Positions 21,707 to 31,986 of a stretch of DNA of 64,000 bases are shown here, one piece after another (within the stretch, counting starts at the first letter, position 1; each line of letters opens with the position of its first letter). Where the stretch lies: contig NC_090322.1 of the NCBI RefSeq assembly GCF_040869045.1, positions 276,050,662 to 276,114,661 of the forward strand, written 5' to 3'. The DNA is from Eurosta solidaginis. Taxonomy: Eukaryota > Arthropoda > Insecta > Diptera > Tephritidae. The notes beneath the pieces are model-generated. The model worked only from the letters and a program-made list of their open reading frames with translations. It searched no databases and was not told the origin of the DNA. The position numbers and the translations under genes are program-made.

Positions 21707-21835
21707 AAGTTTACAAAAGGCGATAGCTACTAAGACATGTTTCTGTATTTCTCTTCTCTATCAGCTAGATTCGCGGGAGCTGAGTATTTCGAGCAGTAGG
21801 GTATTCATATGGCTAAGTGGATAAAGGCATCTGTT
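21707..21835. repeat. SINE family T fragment with re-oriented A-box segment
   Basis: Bases 21,707-21,780 (TTTACAAAAGGCGATAGC ... CAGCTAGATTCGCGGGAGCT) match the body at 13,640-13,715 in the same plus-strand orientation. The A-box segment ATATGGCTAAGTGGATAAAGG (21 bases; A box 21,810-21,820) is forward here but reverse at 13,761-13,782. Either an inversion separated head from body or two adjacent copies are mixed. Confidence 0.45.
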
Positions 21836-23404
21836 GACACTCCTTTTGCGCGGGTATTGTATACTACAATAAAAAGCTTTTCAGCAACTTTGGCGAATTT
21901 TGGATATTTGAAGCTTTTTGAGTGGGAACACATGACGTGAAAAGCCCCAGAATATCACAATTTCGAAGAATAATTCCTTGTGCACGTGAATCTCTCTCCG
22001 ATAGCCTATTAAGCCTATATAAAATGTTGTCATTCTGGAAGGAGACTCCCATAAGAAAGCCTCAAAAATTTCATCAGGAAATTGAACTACAAACGAAAGT
22101 ATTTAAGTTTCGAGCTTATGTTGCACGTTTTTGGTTAAACGAAATCAATAATACGAGATGAGTATTTTGGTGGGTAAGCACATGAAATTTCACGCACATG
22201 CAAATGCACGTTATACTATTTTATAATCTCACACTTTCTTTCATCACTCGGTTGTCGAACGAGTATTTCCACCCTTCATTCATTCATTCTTGGTGATTTT
22301 TTGGCACTTCCGTTCAATTTGTGCGTTTAATTTCATATCGAATTACCTGGTCTTCAGTTTGATGTGTTTATTTGTGAGTATGTGTGCGTGTGTTATCCTT
22401 GTATGCTGAGGGTGTATTCAGGCTGTCGTGCTTGCTTGCCAGCAATTTGTAACACAATCTCTTGAAAATGGTCGTATGTTGCATGTTTGCCATTAATTAT
22501 AGATAACATTTACATTGCTGAGCCACAATTTGATGTTGTTACTGTTGTTATTGTTGTTTCCATTGCTGTTATCCCCTTTAATTTTTTTTTTTTTTTACTG
22601 CTTTGTTGTTGTTTTTGTGTATTTCAATGTTTTCCCTTTTTACTCTTTTTATTGTTGTAGGAAAGTTGCTGATGCACCATTGAGCTGCGCGCGGAAAGTT
22701 CATAGCTCGGCCGTTGCTGGTCTTATTTTTGACAAAGTAACGGAACTTTAATTATTGGGCAACAGCCACACTCTTATGCAAGCTTTTGAAAAGTTTGAGA
22801 AGGAAAATTAGAAGAAAAGGTGGACAATTTAGATTTTGTTGCTGTTAGACTCTTTTTTTATCGCATAGCGCTTAATAATGGGGAATGGAAGAAGAAGACA
22901 AGGAGAGGTTTCAGGGGAAAGAAAAAGGATTGATCTCGTCGAAGTTTTGGATAGCAATTGGCCAATCCAGAGTAAAGTCGCTGGATCAAGATAAGAAAAC
23001 GGGTTAAAAGTGTATTGGTGGATGCATAACAAAAATAACAGGGGAATCGGTGGCCGTTTAATCAAAGAACTGATGAGCTGTTGGCTGGTGCTCAGAACGA
23101 ACTTTGGGGTTAAGTGTTAATGAAGGTTGAGCCTTTGGCTGATGAGTGCGGTCGTCCGTAGGGTGGTAATCGGCAAGTGATTCATTGCTAATGATGATCT
23201 GCTGTTGGTTACAAAATAACCGTGTTTTAGTGACTTTTGAGCCAACCACTGCATCGGTGGAACTCAAATTTTCTTGGTTGTCTCACTCTGCATATGAGGT
23301 GGAGGTGTATGCACCAAAACAGTTGTTAATCAAAGTCTCACCTAGAAATAAATATAAAAAGTAGTGATTTTACGTATAATAAATGGTACTTACTGAGTTT
23401 TTCA
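21836..23404. other. No gene seen
   Basis: AT-rich sequence with TTG/TTTA-rich stretches at 22,530-22,650. The short frames at 21,922-22,161, 22,515-22,751 and 22,829-23,267 have no recognisable domain and are probably chance. Confidence 0.5.
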
Positions 23405-23530
23405 GGACACTGCTTAACTGCTGTCTTGTGATACGATAACTCCTAGTAGCTGAGCCTTTACCCCTTGGACTCAAACGTAGAACGTTCTGAACGGTTCTTC
23501 CTGCAGGTGGCAGATCTTACAACGGCTTAT
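23405..23530 (-). pseudogene. Relic of LINE C-terminal domain (17.2 kb family)
   Basis: Read on the minus strand, CCACCTGCAGGAAGAACCGT gives a C-x2-C-like start and QEEP, equivalent to the EEET of the 17.3-kb LINE. Flanking words (TGTGATACGATAACTCCTAG; AACGTTCTGAACGGTTCTTC) line up with 17,437-17,500. The frame is broken. This is a short old fragment. Confidence 0.45.
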
Positions 23531-25780
23531 ATTAGAGCCAAAAGTCGTATTTATTTTCCATTTGATTTTAATTTCCCTTCTAATACCCATTGCTAAGCAA
23601 GTAAATGAAAAACATTGCATTACAAATGAGCGTTCTTTCTACGGCATCATTTTTTTTTCACAAACTGACTGGATTTCGCTGTCAGTGAAAATTGAGTGAG
23701 GGTGCGAATTAAATATTAAACAATTTTATTCATCAACTCCTTTTTATTTATTACCGACTGACAGCAGCGTAAACAAAATAACAACAAAAAATAATTTTGC
23801 AGTAATGATATAACAATTTTTCGTTTTTGTATTAGGAGGAAATATTCTTGAAAAGTTTCACTTTTTCATTGCGAGCAGATTTGGGAAGAAGTAGAATTTT
23901 GTGCTTATGATTTTGTCGAAATATACATACATAAGTACCTTTTGCAGAAAATCTTAGCTTATCAATGCTTACGTTCTAACTAATAGCGTGTACATTAACG
24001 ATCAATGAGGTGCATTGCGCTAAATACGAAGGATAAGAAAAAGGTTAGCAAAAAAAAAAAAAAAATATTTTCCCTTCGTGGATATAACAGCTTCGATGAA
24101 TATATTTTTTATTTTGCACCCTAATATTTGCTTTTAATTCATATTATTTACCTTATTCCGCTACAGCCCATCAGCCTAATTAATTGTTAACAAAATTTCA
24201 AGAAGATTCGATCATTAATTATGTTTAGGTGCCATAAGGCAATATTATCTAATGATTATTTACGTTTTCGGACGCATCAACTGAGAGCTGCCGGTTGAGA
24301 CATTAGGACGGATTTATTTGCATGCGGGTATATTGATTTATACTTTAATTTTGCTGTAGATATACGGGAAGTTCAAGATGATTTTTTTTTAACATAACTG
24401 AGCAAAAAGCGCCGAATTCGGTAACCTGATACCAGAATCAAATTTCAGCGAATTTTCGATAACGTGGTGGATGCTCTAATTTCCATGGCTGAAACCACGT
24501 TCGCATCTCCTTTTTATGATAGGTAAACATAAAATCTTCTAAGACAACATACATTTAAATTGTAGTAAGGACTGTTTCCTCACACTCTTTAAAGTTTGAG
24601 TATAAATACAAAATTTTGTGTACTACATATAAAACCAAACCGAAGTTGGTTTAAAATTCAAAGTTTCTAGGTACTAATGAAAATGAAAGCGCTGATATGG
24701 GGTTGAGTTCAAAACTTTGTGGTTTAAAATTTAAACTATTGTAAATTCTTTTTAAAACCAAAACTGTATAGAACTAAAGCCAGGTCCGATTCAAATCTAA
24801 TCCAAATAGGACTCAAATATATACTTTCCATATATTGCTGTTCATAATTTCAGTAGAGAGAGGACTTATCATACCCCTAACATCATAGCTTTCCACAGAA
24901 AAAAGGGATAGATTAGTAAGAGTTACCAGTTCGTTATACTGGCGAATTGTCTCTGGCACAAAATTATTTACATTTAAAGTTGCCTTCTAAATATTTCAGT
25001 GGCGTATTCCCTTCCCACCCTTGTGATTGTGGCAAAGAGGATAGACCATGTAATTTGAACAGCCCTCTAAAAAACGAAGCATTCTACTGAAAATGGCACA
25101 ACGCCGAAACCGGTTTGTCTCCAAAACAAAATTGACAAGAGATGACGAAAAATCGTTCCACATACATCGATTTTTATTCTTTTCTCTCATCATATTAAGA
25201 GTAAGTATGGAAATATAAACTGATTTTTAGTCAAATTTAAATACTTACATCAAATTTTTAAACGGTTTTATGTAGCTTAACTTGACAGGCTGGAAGGCTG
25301 GCACGAATTTTGTAATTGAAATTTAAGTAACTTCTCGATAAGCTACAAGCTTGAAGGTTGGAATGTAGTTCAGAACCCGACGACATTGCAATAATAAGAA
25401 AACAAACTCCGATAGGTGGCGCATGGATCGAAATATTTTAAAAAATCGTATTTGTGTTCCGCTTTTTTTCATATTTGGAACACATAATACATATATGAAT
25501 AGAAAGCGACCTATGATGTCCGATTTGGCTCATATTTGGAACAAATATTACATACAGTCCGGTAGAAGTGACATCAAAATATTTTGGAGTTCGAGGAGGG
25601 ACAAGCATAGGTGGGCAGAGTCGAGTAAAATCTTTGGAAGGATTATGTATTGAGGACTTAGATTGTAACAAATTGTCAGGAAAGAGTCCTTGTAATAATG
25701 AGTCACTAAATGAAATAAGTAGAATGGGAAATATTAGGCAATTAAATAAAGACTAAAAACTTGAAAATGAAATAACTAAA
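23531..25780. other. No gene seen; dispersed-repeat traces near 25.3-25.7 kb
   Basis: AT-rich DNA. From 25,290 to 25,670 several phrases (TTTAAGTAACTTCTCGATAAG; GGTGGCGCATGGATCGAAAT, with a variant of the same around 25,560-25,620) echo the repeat at 1-280 and 35.7-35.9 kb. Overlapping 62-77 codon frames here are on both strands and have no family signature. Confidence 0.45.
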
Positions 25781-25785
25781 ACAAA

Positions 25786-26157
25786 ATTTAAGTTAAACGG
25801 TTTTATTGAAAACAAAACTTTCATGAAGTAACAATAATACTAAAAGCTAGAAAATAATTAGGTAGGTCCTAGATATTAGTCGTCACACTCCTCATCAAAT
25901 CGGGCGTTGATTAAACAATTAAATAAAAGCGTTGGGCGCGTCAAATTTCTATTGATAGTCATATGTAAGACCAAGTGAACCTTAATAAGGTTATGCTACG
26001 CCTCACATTTTTAGAAATTTCATTCGCCCAATGCTTTTATTTAATTGTTTGATCAACGCCCTAGATTGATGAGGAGTGTGACGACTAATATCTAGGGCCT
26101 ACCTAATTATTTTCTAGCTTTTAGTATTATTATTACTTCATGTAAGTAAGTAAAATT
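25786..26157. mobile_element. Foldback element with about 130-bp arms
   Basis: The left arm at 25,821-25,950 (CATGAAGTAACAATAATAC ... GCGTTGGGCGCGTCAAATTTC) is inverted at 26,014-26,144. The unmatched interior is about 60 bp. A left extension TTAAGTTAAACGGTTTTATT (25,790-25,809) is not mirrored on the right. The same extension plus arm occurs as a single arm at 49,644-49,787 and as a 50-bp piece at 10,671-10,721, so the family is dispersed. No reading frame. Confidence 0.7.
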
Positions 26158-26161
26158 TTTG

Positions 26162-26431
26162 TTTAATAATTTGGAAAAATTTAAACAACGTGACTTCAGG
26201 ACTGATAAGGCGACAACTGTTGCGATTATACCTTGTAAATCTCTTCAAAGATTCTCTCCTGGGATTGGGATTTGAACCCGCACTCTTACGATGGTTGAAG
26301 CGTTACAAACGCATTCAGCCGCGTCATGCCTTAGTTATTGTAAACCTTATCCCAATTGCCTTCTTTGCATATTTTCTTTATTCACAGTCCATACGAAGTC
26401 ACGTTGTTTAAATTTTTGCCAAATTATTAAA
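26162..26431. mobile_element. MITE with 36-bp terminal inverted repeats carrying a tRNA-like B box
   Basis: The arms TTTAATAATTTGGAAAAATT...GTGACTTC (26,162-26,197) and their reverse complement (26,395-26,431) differ at one or two positions. On the minus strand the interior has a perfect B box GGGTTCAAATCCC (plus 26,266-26,278) and, 35-45 bases upstream of it, ACGCGGCTGAATGCG as a weak A box. The 73-codon plus-strand frame inside is fortuitous. It could be a tRNA-derived SINE captured between inverted repeats. Confidence 0.6.
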
Positions 26432-27261
26432 TAAGTTATAAATTAAAAGTTGCTTCAAATAAATGTTTTTATACATTTAAAGCAATAAGGGTAATCCCCG
26501 CTTAAAACTCATACTTATACATTTTTTTTAAATCATTTTATTTATTTTGGATTTTCCCTGTTATAAATGCACTGTTGAAGTTAAATAGCTTTATATGAAG
26601 TTATGTTACGCAAAGATATAGATTAATATATTCGTCTACTGTTCTTTAAAACTTACCTCTCATCAGTACCAAGGAACCAACATACCAAATTTCATCAAAA
26701 TATATCAGAATTCACTCGAGTTATCGTGTTCTCCAACGGACGAGCGGACGGATGGACATGGCCAAAGGAATATCTTTTGTAACCCTGATAATTTTGGTAT
26801 ATGGAAGTCTATATTTATCACGATAAGTTTATAACGCTACAATCTACAAACAAAATTTCAAATTCTTTATGATCTTCGCTCAACTGTATCTAAAAATGAA
26901 TTACATCTCTCCAGCGACTAGCTTTATTTACAAATTTGTGGAAGGAGAATCTCCTAATATGAATTTTTAGAAACATCTTGACTTATTCTGAGGCTCGACA
27001 TTTCAGTTTTCATGGACCTATCAAAAATGGCTTGGGAAGATGGAGTGTAAATTTTTACGTCACTGCCTGTCGTGCGTTACTGACCAATCTTCAATCCGAT
27101 ATATTCACATAACTGATATATAGCTGATTTTTTCATACAGCGGTGCTGCTCCTCACATTTTCGGGTCAGGCTAGGAATTTAAAAACAGGCAATCAACTAG
27201 TCTAGATAAATTAAATAAGTTCTAGCATTTTGGATATAATTTTTGACAAAAGCAATTTAGT
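26432..27261. other. No gene; H-relative fragment at 26,680-26,840
   Basis: The only recognisable part is a minus-strand copy of the H left-half layout: ACCAAATTTCATCAAAATATATC split by changes, then CTCGAGTTATCGTGTTCTCC, then a CGGACGGATGGACATGGCC run and TTTTGGTATATGGAAGTC. It matches H3 (40.2-41.2 kb) more closely than the 11.2-kb relative does. The rest is featureless. Confidence 0.5.
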
Positions 27262-27575
27262 GTGATGTTGGCGTGCTCCGCCTTCTACAACGAGGTTCCT
27301 GAGTTCAACTCCCGGGCAAACTAACTTCAAAAATTAAGAGAAACCTTTTTTCAATTAGAATACATAGTCAATTACAAATAGACAAGTATAAAAAATTTTT
27401 CTGATCGGGGTCGCCCCTAGGAAGCGTTTTCATACACTCCGAGTGTATTTCTGCCATGAAGAGGTTCCGTCCCGCCAATATTTAGGTAAAATCCAAAGGA
27501 GCACGACGCGATTTGGAAAGGCAGCTCGGCCTAAAATCTCTCCGGAGGTTGTCGTGCGTTGCATTTTTTTTTATT
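27262..27575 (+). mobile_element. tRNA-derived SINE copy (family S), nearly full length
   Basis: The head has an A-box-like GATGTTGGCGTGCTCCGCC (27,264-27,282) and a B box GAGTTCAACTCCC (27,300-27,312). The body runs through TTTTTCAATTAGAATACA, GGGGTCGCCCCTAGGAAG, CTCCGAGTGTATTTCTGCC, CCGTCCCGCCAATATTTAGG, GCTCGGCCTAAAATCTCTCC and GGAGGTTGTCGTGCGTTGC, with a T-rich tail. It is the best plus-strand copy for defining the family. Confidence 0.7.
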
Positions 27576-29067
27576 TTTTGTCAAAAGGTGAGATTATTTA
27601 CCGGCGCTAAGGTATCTTGAATAACTAAAATAAAAAAAAACATTACCACAATAGCCATACGAAGGCCACTTAGCTTCCTGGCCTTCTTTACCAGCTGATT
27701 TTTGCAACAGCCGTTCTCAAGTGATATGTGTGAAAAAAAAACTACTTTTTGAGTGCATGAGGGGGGGCGCGGGTTTGCTCCAGAAAAGTAAGGATAATGA
27801 GATGCACGTAAGCTTAACTTGGTGACATGAGGAATGTGGTGCATCTTATTTGTTCAACCGCTAGACGCATTTGCATTTTTGTTGGTGTACAACATTTTTT
27901 AGTGGCGCCGCAAGTGCATTCAACGTATTTGATCTGGCTACAAATAATGTTTTACTGCTTCTACTTTTTGTTGTCGTTGTGGTTGTAGTCTTTACTCATT
28001 CATCATTTAGCAGCATCATCAACAACAGCACTATGACAGCTTTTTAGTTGTAATTGCATTTGCTGTAGCTTTTATCATCAACCTGCTCTTTCAAAGTTGT
28101 CTTGTCACTCGTTTAATGGACTGAGGTATTAACAGCGTTGCCGGTTCTTTTTTTTTCATCTTACTACGGCGTTGACTGCTTTATTCGGTGTGATTTGCAA
28201 TGTACAGTAGACAGATTTGCATTTAGTGGCAGCAGTAGTGCAGTCGAAATAACGGTATACTATTGTTTATGCACCCAAGTGTCCGTCCGTTCAACACAGC
28301 CTTTGACTCAAACATATGTGAGATTGTGTGTGTATGTGCAATTGCATCTCAAGTGAATGCGTTGATATTTAAATGTGTTAATGTTCTCCAATTCATACAC
28401 ACACAGACGTATACATATGTGTGAATACACGTATATATTTACTGTTCATATTTGTAAACATTGCAAATGTCCTTGCATCAGCCGCTTCATCCGCCTCAAC
28501 TCTTGTCTACCATAGACTTCTGGTCCTTTTATATCCTTAATTATATGTTAAGTAAGTCGCTTGCGAAGTCAATTTTTTCTTGCAACCGAGATACGCTTCG
28601 GGCATCGTAGATGTAATATCGTTTTTAGCGGAATGGCTAGGTTACCCGATATGTAGCAATGTTTTTTTTCGGCTAACAGATGGAAGTAAACAGATAACGG
28701 ATAGAGGATAGCAAAGAAATGTAAAAAAAGTTGATTGTAAGAGTGCCACTGATGAATTAAACATTCGCTTTTTATAGCCTTTGAGTATGTTCTCGTAATG
28801 CATTCGTTCGTTTTGTGTGCATGGCTGTTTTACAATTCATACATTTTGCCTTTTGTTGTTGGTGGAACGCACTTCAGTTTGCACTGCAACGGTTTGACAT
28901 TACACTTCGTAGTGCTGCTCTTACGTACATACGTCGTGAATATAGAAAAGAGGCACCGCTTAGGTAAGCTCTTGAGCCAAAGGCAAAGGCTGTCATTTAA
29001 AATGCAACACTGCAACATTGCACTATTATTCCAACCGTCCTTAGTCGTCTCTCATCCTCAGTTGAAA
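27576..29067. other. No gene seen
   Basis: The stretch holds TTG and TG microsatellites (28,315-28,440) and mixed AT-rich DNA of slightly higher complexity than elsewhere. Small frames (27,581-27,844 minus; 28,138-28,356 and 28,798-29,106 plus) have no domain I know. Confidence 0.5.
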
Positions 29068-30150
29068 TTTTTATACTCAGCGTGCTTCGCACACAGAATA
29101 TATTAACTTTGCTTGGATAACGGTTGGTTGTACAGGTATAAAGGATTCGAGGTAGATATAGACTTCCATATATCAAAATCATCAGTGTCGAAAAAAAATT
29201 TGATTGAGTCATGTCCATCCATCCATCCGTCCGTCCGTCCGTCCGTTAGTCTGTCCGTTAACACGATAACTTGAGTAACTATTGAGATATCTTCACCAAA
29301 TTTGATACACGAGCTTATCTGGACCCAGAATAGATTGGTATTAAAAATGAGCGAAATCGGATGACAACCACGCCCACTTTTTATATATATAACATATTGG
29401 AAAACACAAAAAACCTGATTATTTAGTAAATAATACACCGTGGCGTGGCATCGCCCACTTGTGATAAAATCAATTACAAATATTATTAATCATAAATCAA
29501 AAAATTGTTAAACCTATCGTAAGAAAATTCTGCAGGGAGGTTGCCTTTACTATAGGGAATGCTTTGAAGAGAAATTAACGAAATCGGTCAAGGCCCACGC
29601 CACTTTTATATAAAAGATTTTTAAAAGGGTCGCGGACGAATAAAATAAGTTTTATCTTCGCAAAAAAGAGTTTTATATCAATGGTATTTCATTTCCCAAG
29701 TGGATTTATAACAGTAAATAGGAAAAACTTCAAATTTTAAAAAATGGGCATGGCGCCGCCACTTTTATGACTAAGCAATTTTCTATGTTTCGGTGGCCAT
29801 AACTCGAAGAAAAATTAACGGATCGTAATAAAATTTTCCCTATAGTAGAACATATTTCTAGTTAAAATGGACGGGATCGGTTAAAAAACGGCAACTTAGA
29901 TATAAAACAAGTTTAAAAGGGTCGTAGACTAGAATAATAAGCTAAAACTGAGCAAAAAATAGTTTTGAATCAATGATATTTCACTTACCAAGTTTTATTG
30001 TAAGAGGAAATGGGGAGACAATTTGCTTTTAAATGTGCGGTGCCACGTGTTATGTAGAAAAGTAATTTATCTGAAATGAAATGTGCAATTGAAGCTCACG
30101 CTGAGTATATAATGTTCGGTTACACCCGAACTTAGACACCTTTACTAGTT
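29068..30150 (+). mobile_element. H element copy 2 (reference copy)
   Basis: The left end TTTTTATACTCAGCGTGC carries the subterminal repeat ATACTCAGCGTG (29,073-29,084). Its exact inverse CACGCTGAGTAT (30,097-30,108) precedes the hairpin GTTCGGTTACACCCGAAC (30,115-30,132) and the terminus CACCTTTACTAGTTTT. A CATC/GTCC simple repeat (29,216-29,255) lies in the left third. There are no tandem 130-bp units and no coding frame. The final ACTAG-T would satisfy a Helitron CTRR-T end, while sister copies read ACTTG-T. Short left-half frames on the minus strand are shared with other H copies only because the DNA is shared. Confidence 0.7.
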
Positions 30151-31603
30151 TTTTTCATTTTTTTTTATTTTAGATTCGTAAAAGATTTGTTTAGTGCTAA
30201 ATGCGAATTTATACGGCCAAGGCGACTGTTAGTTGGCAGCTATTGACCGTTACATGTTTTACTGAGCTCAACTGTGGTCAACAGAAAGACCCTAGCAAAC
30301 TTTGGGATTATACAAGACACTCGCATAGCATTCACCTGAAAGTGTCTTGAGAAAAGCTCCTTACGTCTATCTTTTGAACACTGCTAGCCAATCTAAGCTA
30401 CAAAGGCCAGATGTGGATTATCGTGTGAAAAAAATAGATGCTTATTCTCATTTGCTTAGTACAAATGGTCATTTATTTTTATTTATATATCCGTTTGTGT
30501 AAGGATGTGTGCATTTCTTTTTGTGAATACGTTGGAGCATAATCAGTGTAAGTTCTTAGAAATTTGTTTGCGGTGATGACTTTTCCAAATGTTTGCTTTG
30601 GCGTTAATAGCAGATTTGCTGTTGTGACTTTTGGTAAGCAGCTTATTCAAGTACTTATTTAGCTTGAAAAATATACTTTACTTTACTTTAGGTGTGAGTG
30701 TATTGGTTCATATTGTAAAAAATTTAGTTCTGAAGTACAAAAGCTATGTTTTGATTTTATATTCATAGAGATAAGTTTAGTTTATTTAGTTTAGCTTATT
30801 GACTTTTCATTTTCATAAAATAATTGGAAAATATCGAGAGATATCTAATTTCACGAACACGTATATGTTTTGTTGGCTGTTTTGTTTTGATTTCGAATTC
30901 AAAACACATTGCGAGCATTTTCATGTATTCACGAATACTTTTAAAAAATAAAAATTTCGATTGTTTCCCTTTATTATAATCAAAATTTCTTACTAACTTA
31001 TTTTAATTCTATATAATTTGTTAATTTTTTACATGCGTAAGTTAGAAATAACTTCGAAATCTTTTTTTCGTACTTTAAGATTATTTCCTGACCATATTCA
31101 TAGCTTTTCGGGCTATTTTGTAAATCTTTCGTTACTATTTCGGAACTATTTTCCCAATCATTTGAGGATAGTTTTGGTTTTATTATCAGACTGTCTTTGG
31201 ATGAATTCGTAACTATTCCCAGTTATATTTGTGATCGTTCGGGATATTTTTTGGGTAGATTTATTTCTATATCGGAATATTTTCGGTATTATTCGAAAAA
31301 GGATAATTTCAAGATAATTTCCATACTGCTTTAGGATTATTTTCTGAACAATATCAGCACCATTTGGGTAAACACATTACTAATATAAATAAAATAATAA
31401 TAGTTACTATAATACCTCTGGCTTGTTTTTCCTCATCAAAAATAATAAACTTATTACCTTGAAAAATTAAAAATAATTTTAGAGTGGGTGGTTTGGGAAT
31501 GCTTCGTTTTGAACCTAGGCAGAGCATCCATCAATACTTTTTGAAAGCTGTGCTCTACTGCTGGAAACGAATGCTACAACAACAAAAATGTCCGCTCCAA
31601 CAG
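30151..31603. other. No gene seen
   Basis: AT-rich DNA. 31,050-31,370 is quasi-repetitive, with recurring TCGGaaTATTTTC-like words that may be a decayed minisatellite. A palindromic phrase GTTTTGATTTCGAATTCAAA (30,883-30,902) recurs at 60,366-60,385 with 45 bp of near-identical context. Confidence 0.5.
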
Positions 31604-31617
31604 CATCATGAATAATT

Positions 31618-31972
31618 CAAGGTTCGATTCGAGCTAAAGGCCAGAACAATAATTTTTTCTAATGATAATTATTGTTATTTTTTAATTTTTCCAAATTTGA
31701 AAAATTGTATTTTGTTTCGGAATAGTAAGTAGAAAATTTTTCAGACAACCTGCCATAGCTGCGCAGATAGATCCATTTCGAAGGGTGCTAAACCTGCATC
31801 ATCAGTACGCTTTAGGCATGCTGCGCTAACCATTTAGCTATACAGCGGTGGTTTGTTTGACTGGCAAATTTGCTACTTCTATTCCTTTTTACCAACTATA
31901 TTTATTATTGTTCTGGCCTTGAGCTCGAATCGAACCTTGAATCATTTATCAATAGGCCGATAAAAACAAAAA
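31618..31972 (+). mobile_element. SL element copy 2, with inverted core
   Basis: It is bounded by a perfect 14-bp duplication CATCATGAATAATT (31,604-31,617 and 31,973-31,986). By its A-rich tail (GGCCGATAAAAACAAAAA at the right) the copy is on the plus strand, opening CAAGGTTCGATTCGAGC. The core, however, is in the same plus-strand orientation as in copy 1, whose tail shows it to be a minus-strand copy. Relative to its own ends the core is therefore flipped. Arms of about 40 bp (GGTTCGATTCGAGC..CAATAAT) surround the core. Confidence 0.75.
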
Positions 31973-31986
31973 CATCATGAATAATT

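Noticed and set aside
22640..22760. A TTGTTGTAG junction followed by a short open frame, as if an exon start
   Set aside because: The open part is too short, has no donor site or homology I can identify, and could occur by chance.
26258..26340. Possible tRNA gene on the minus strand with GGGTTCAAATCCC
   Set aside because: The A box is weak and stems do not close; it lies inside an inverted-repeat element.
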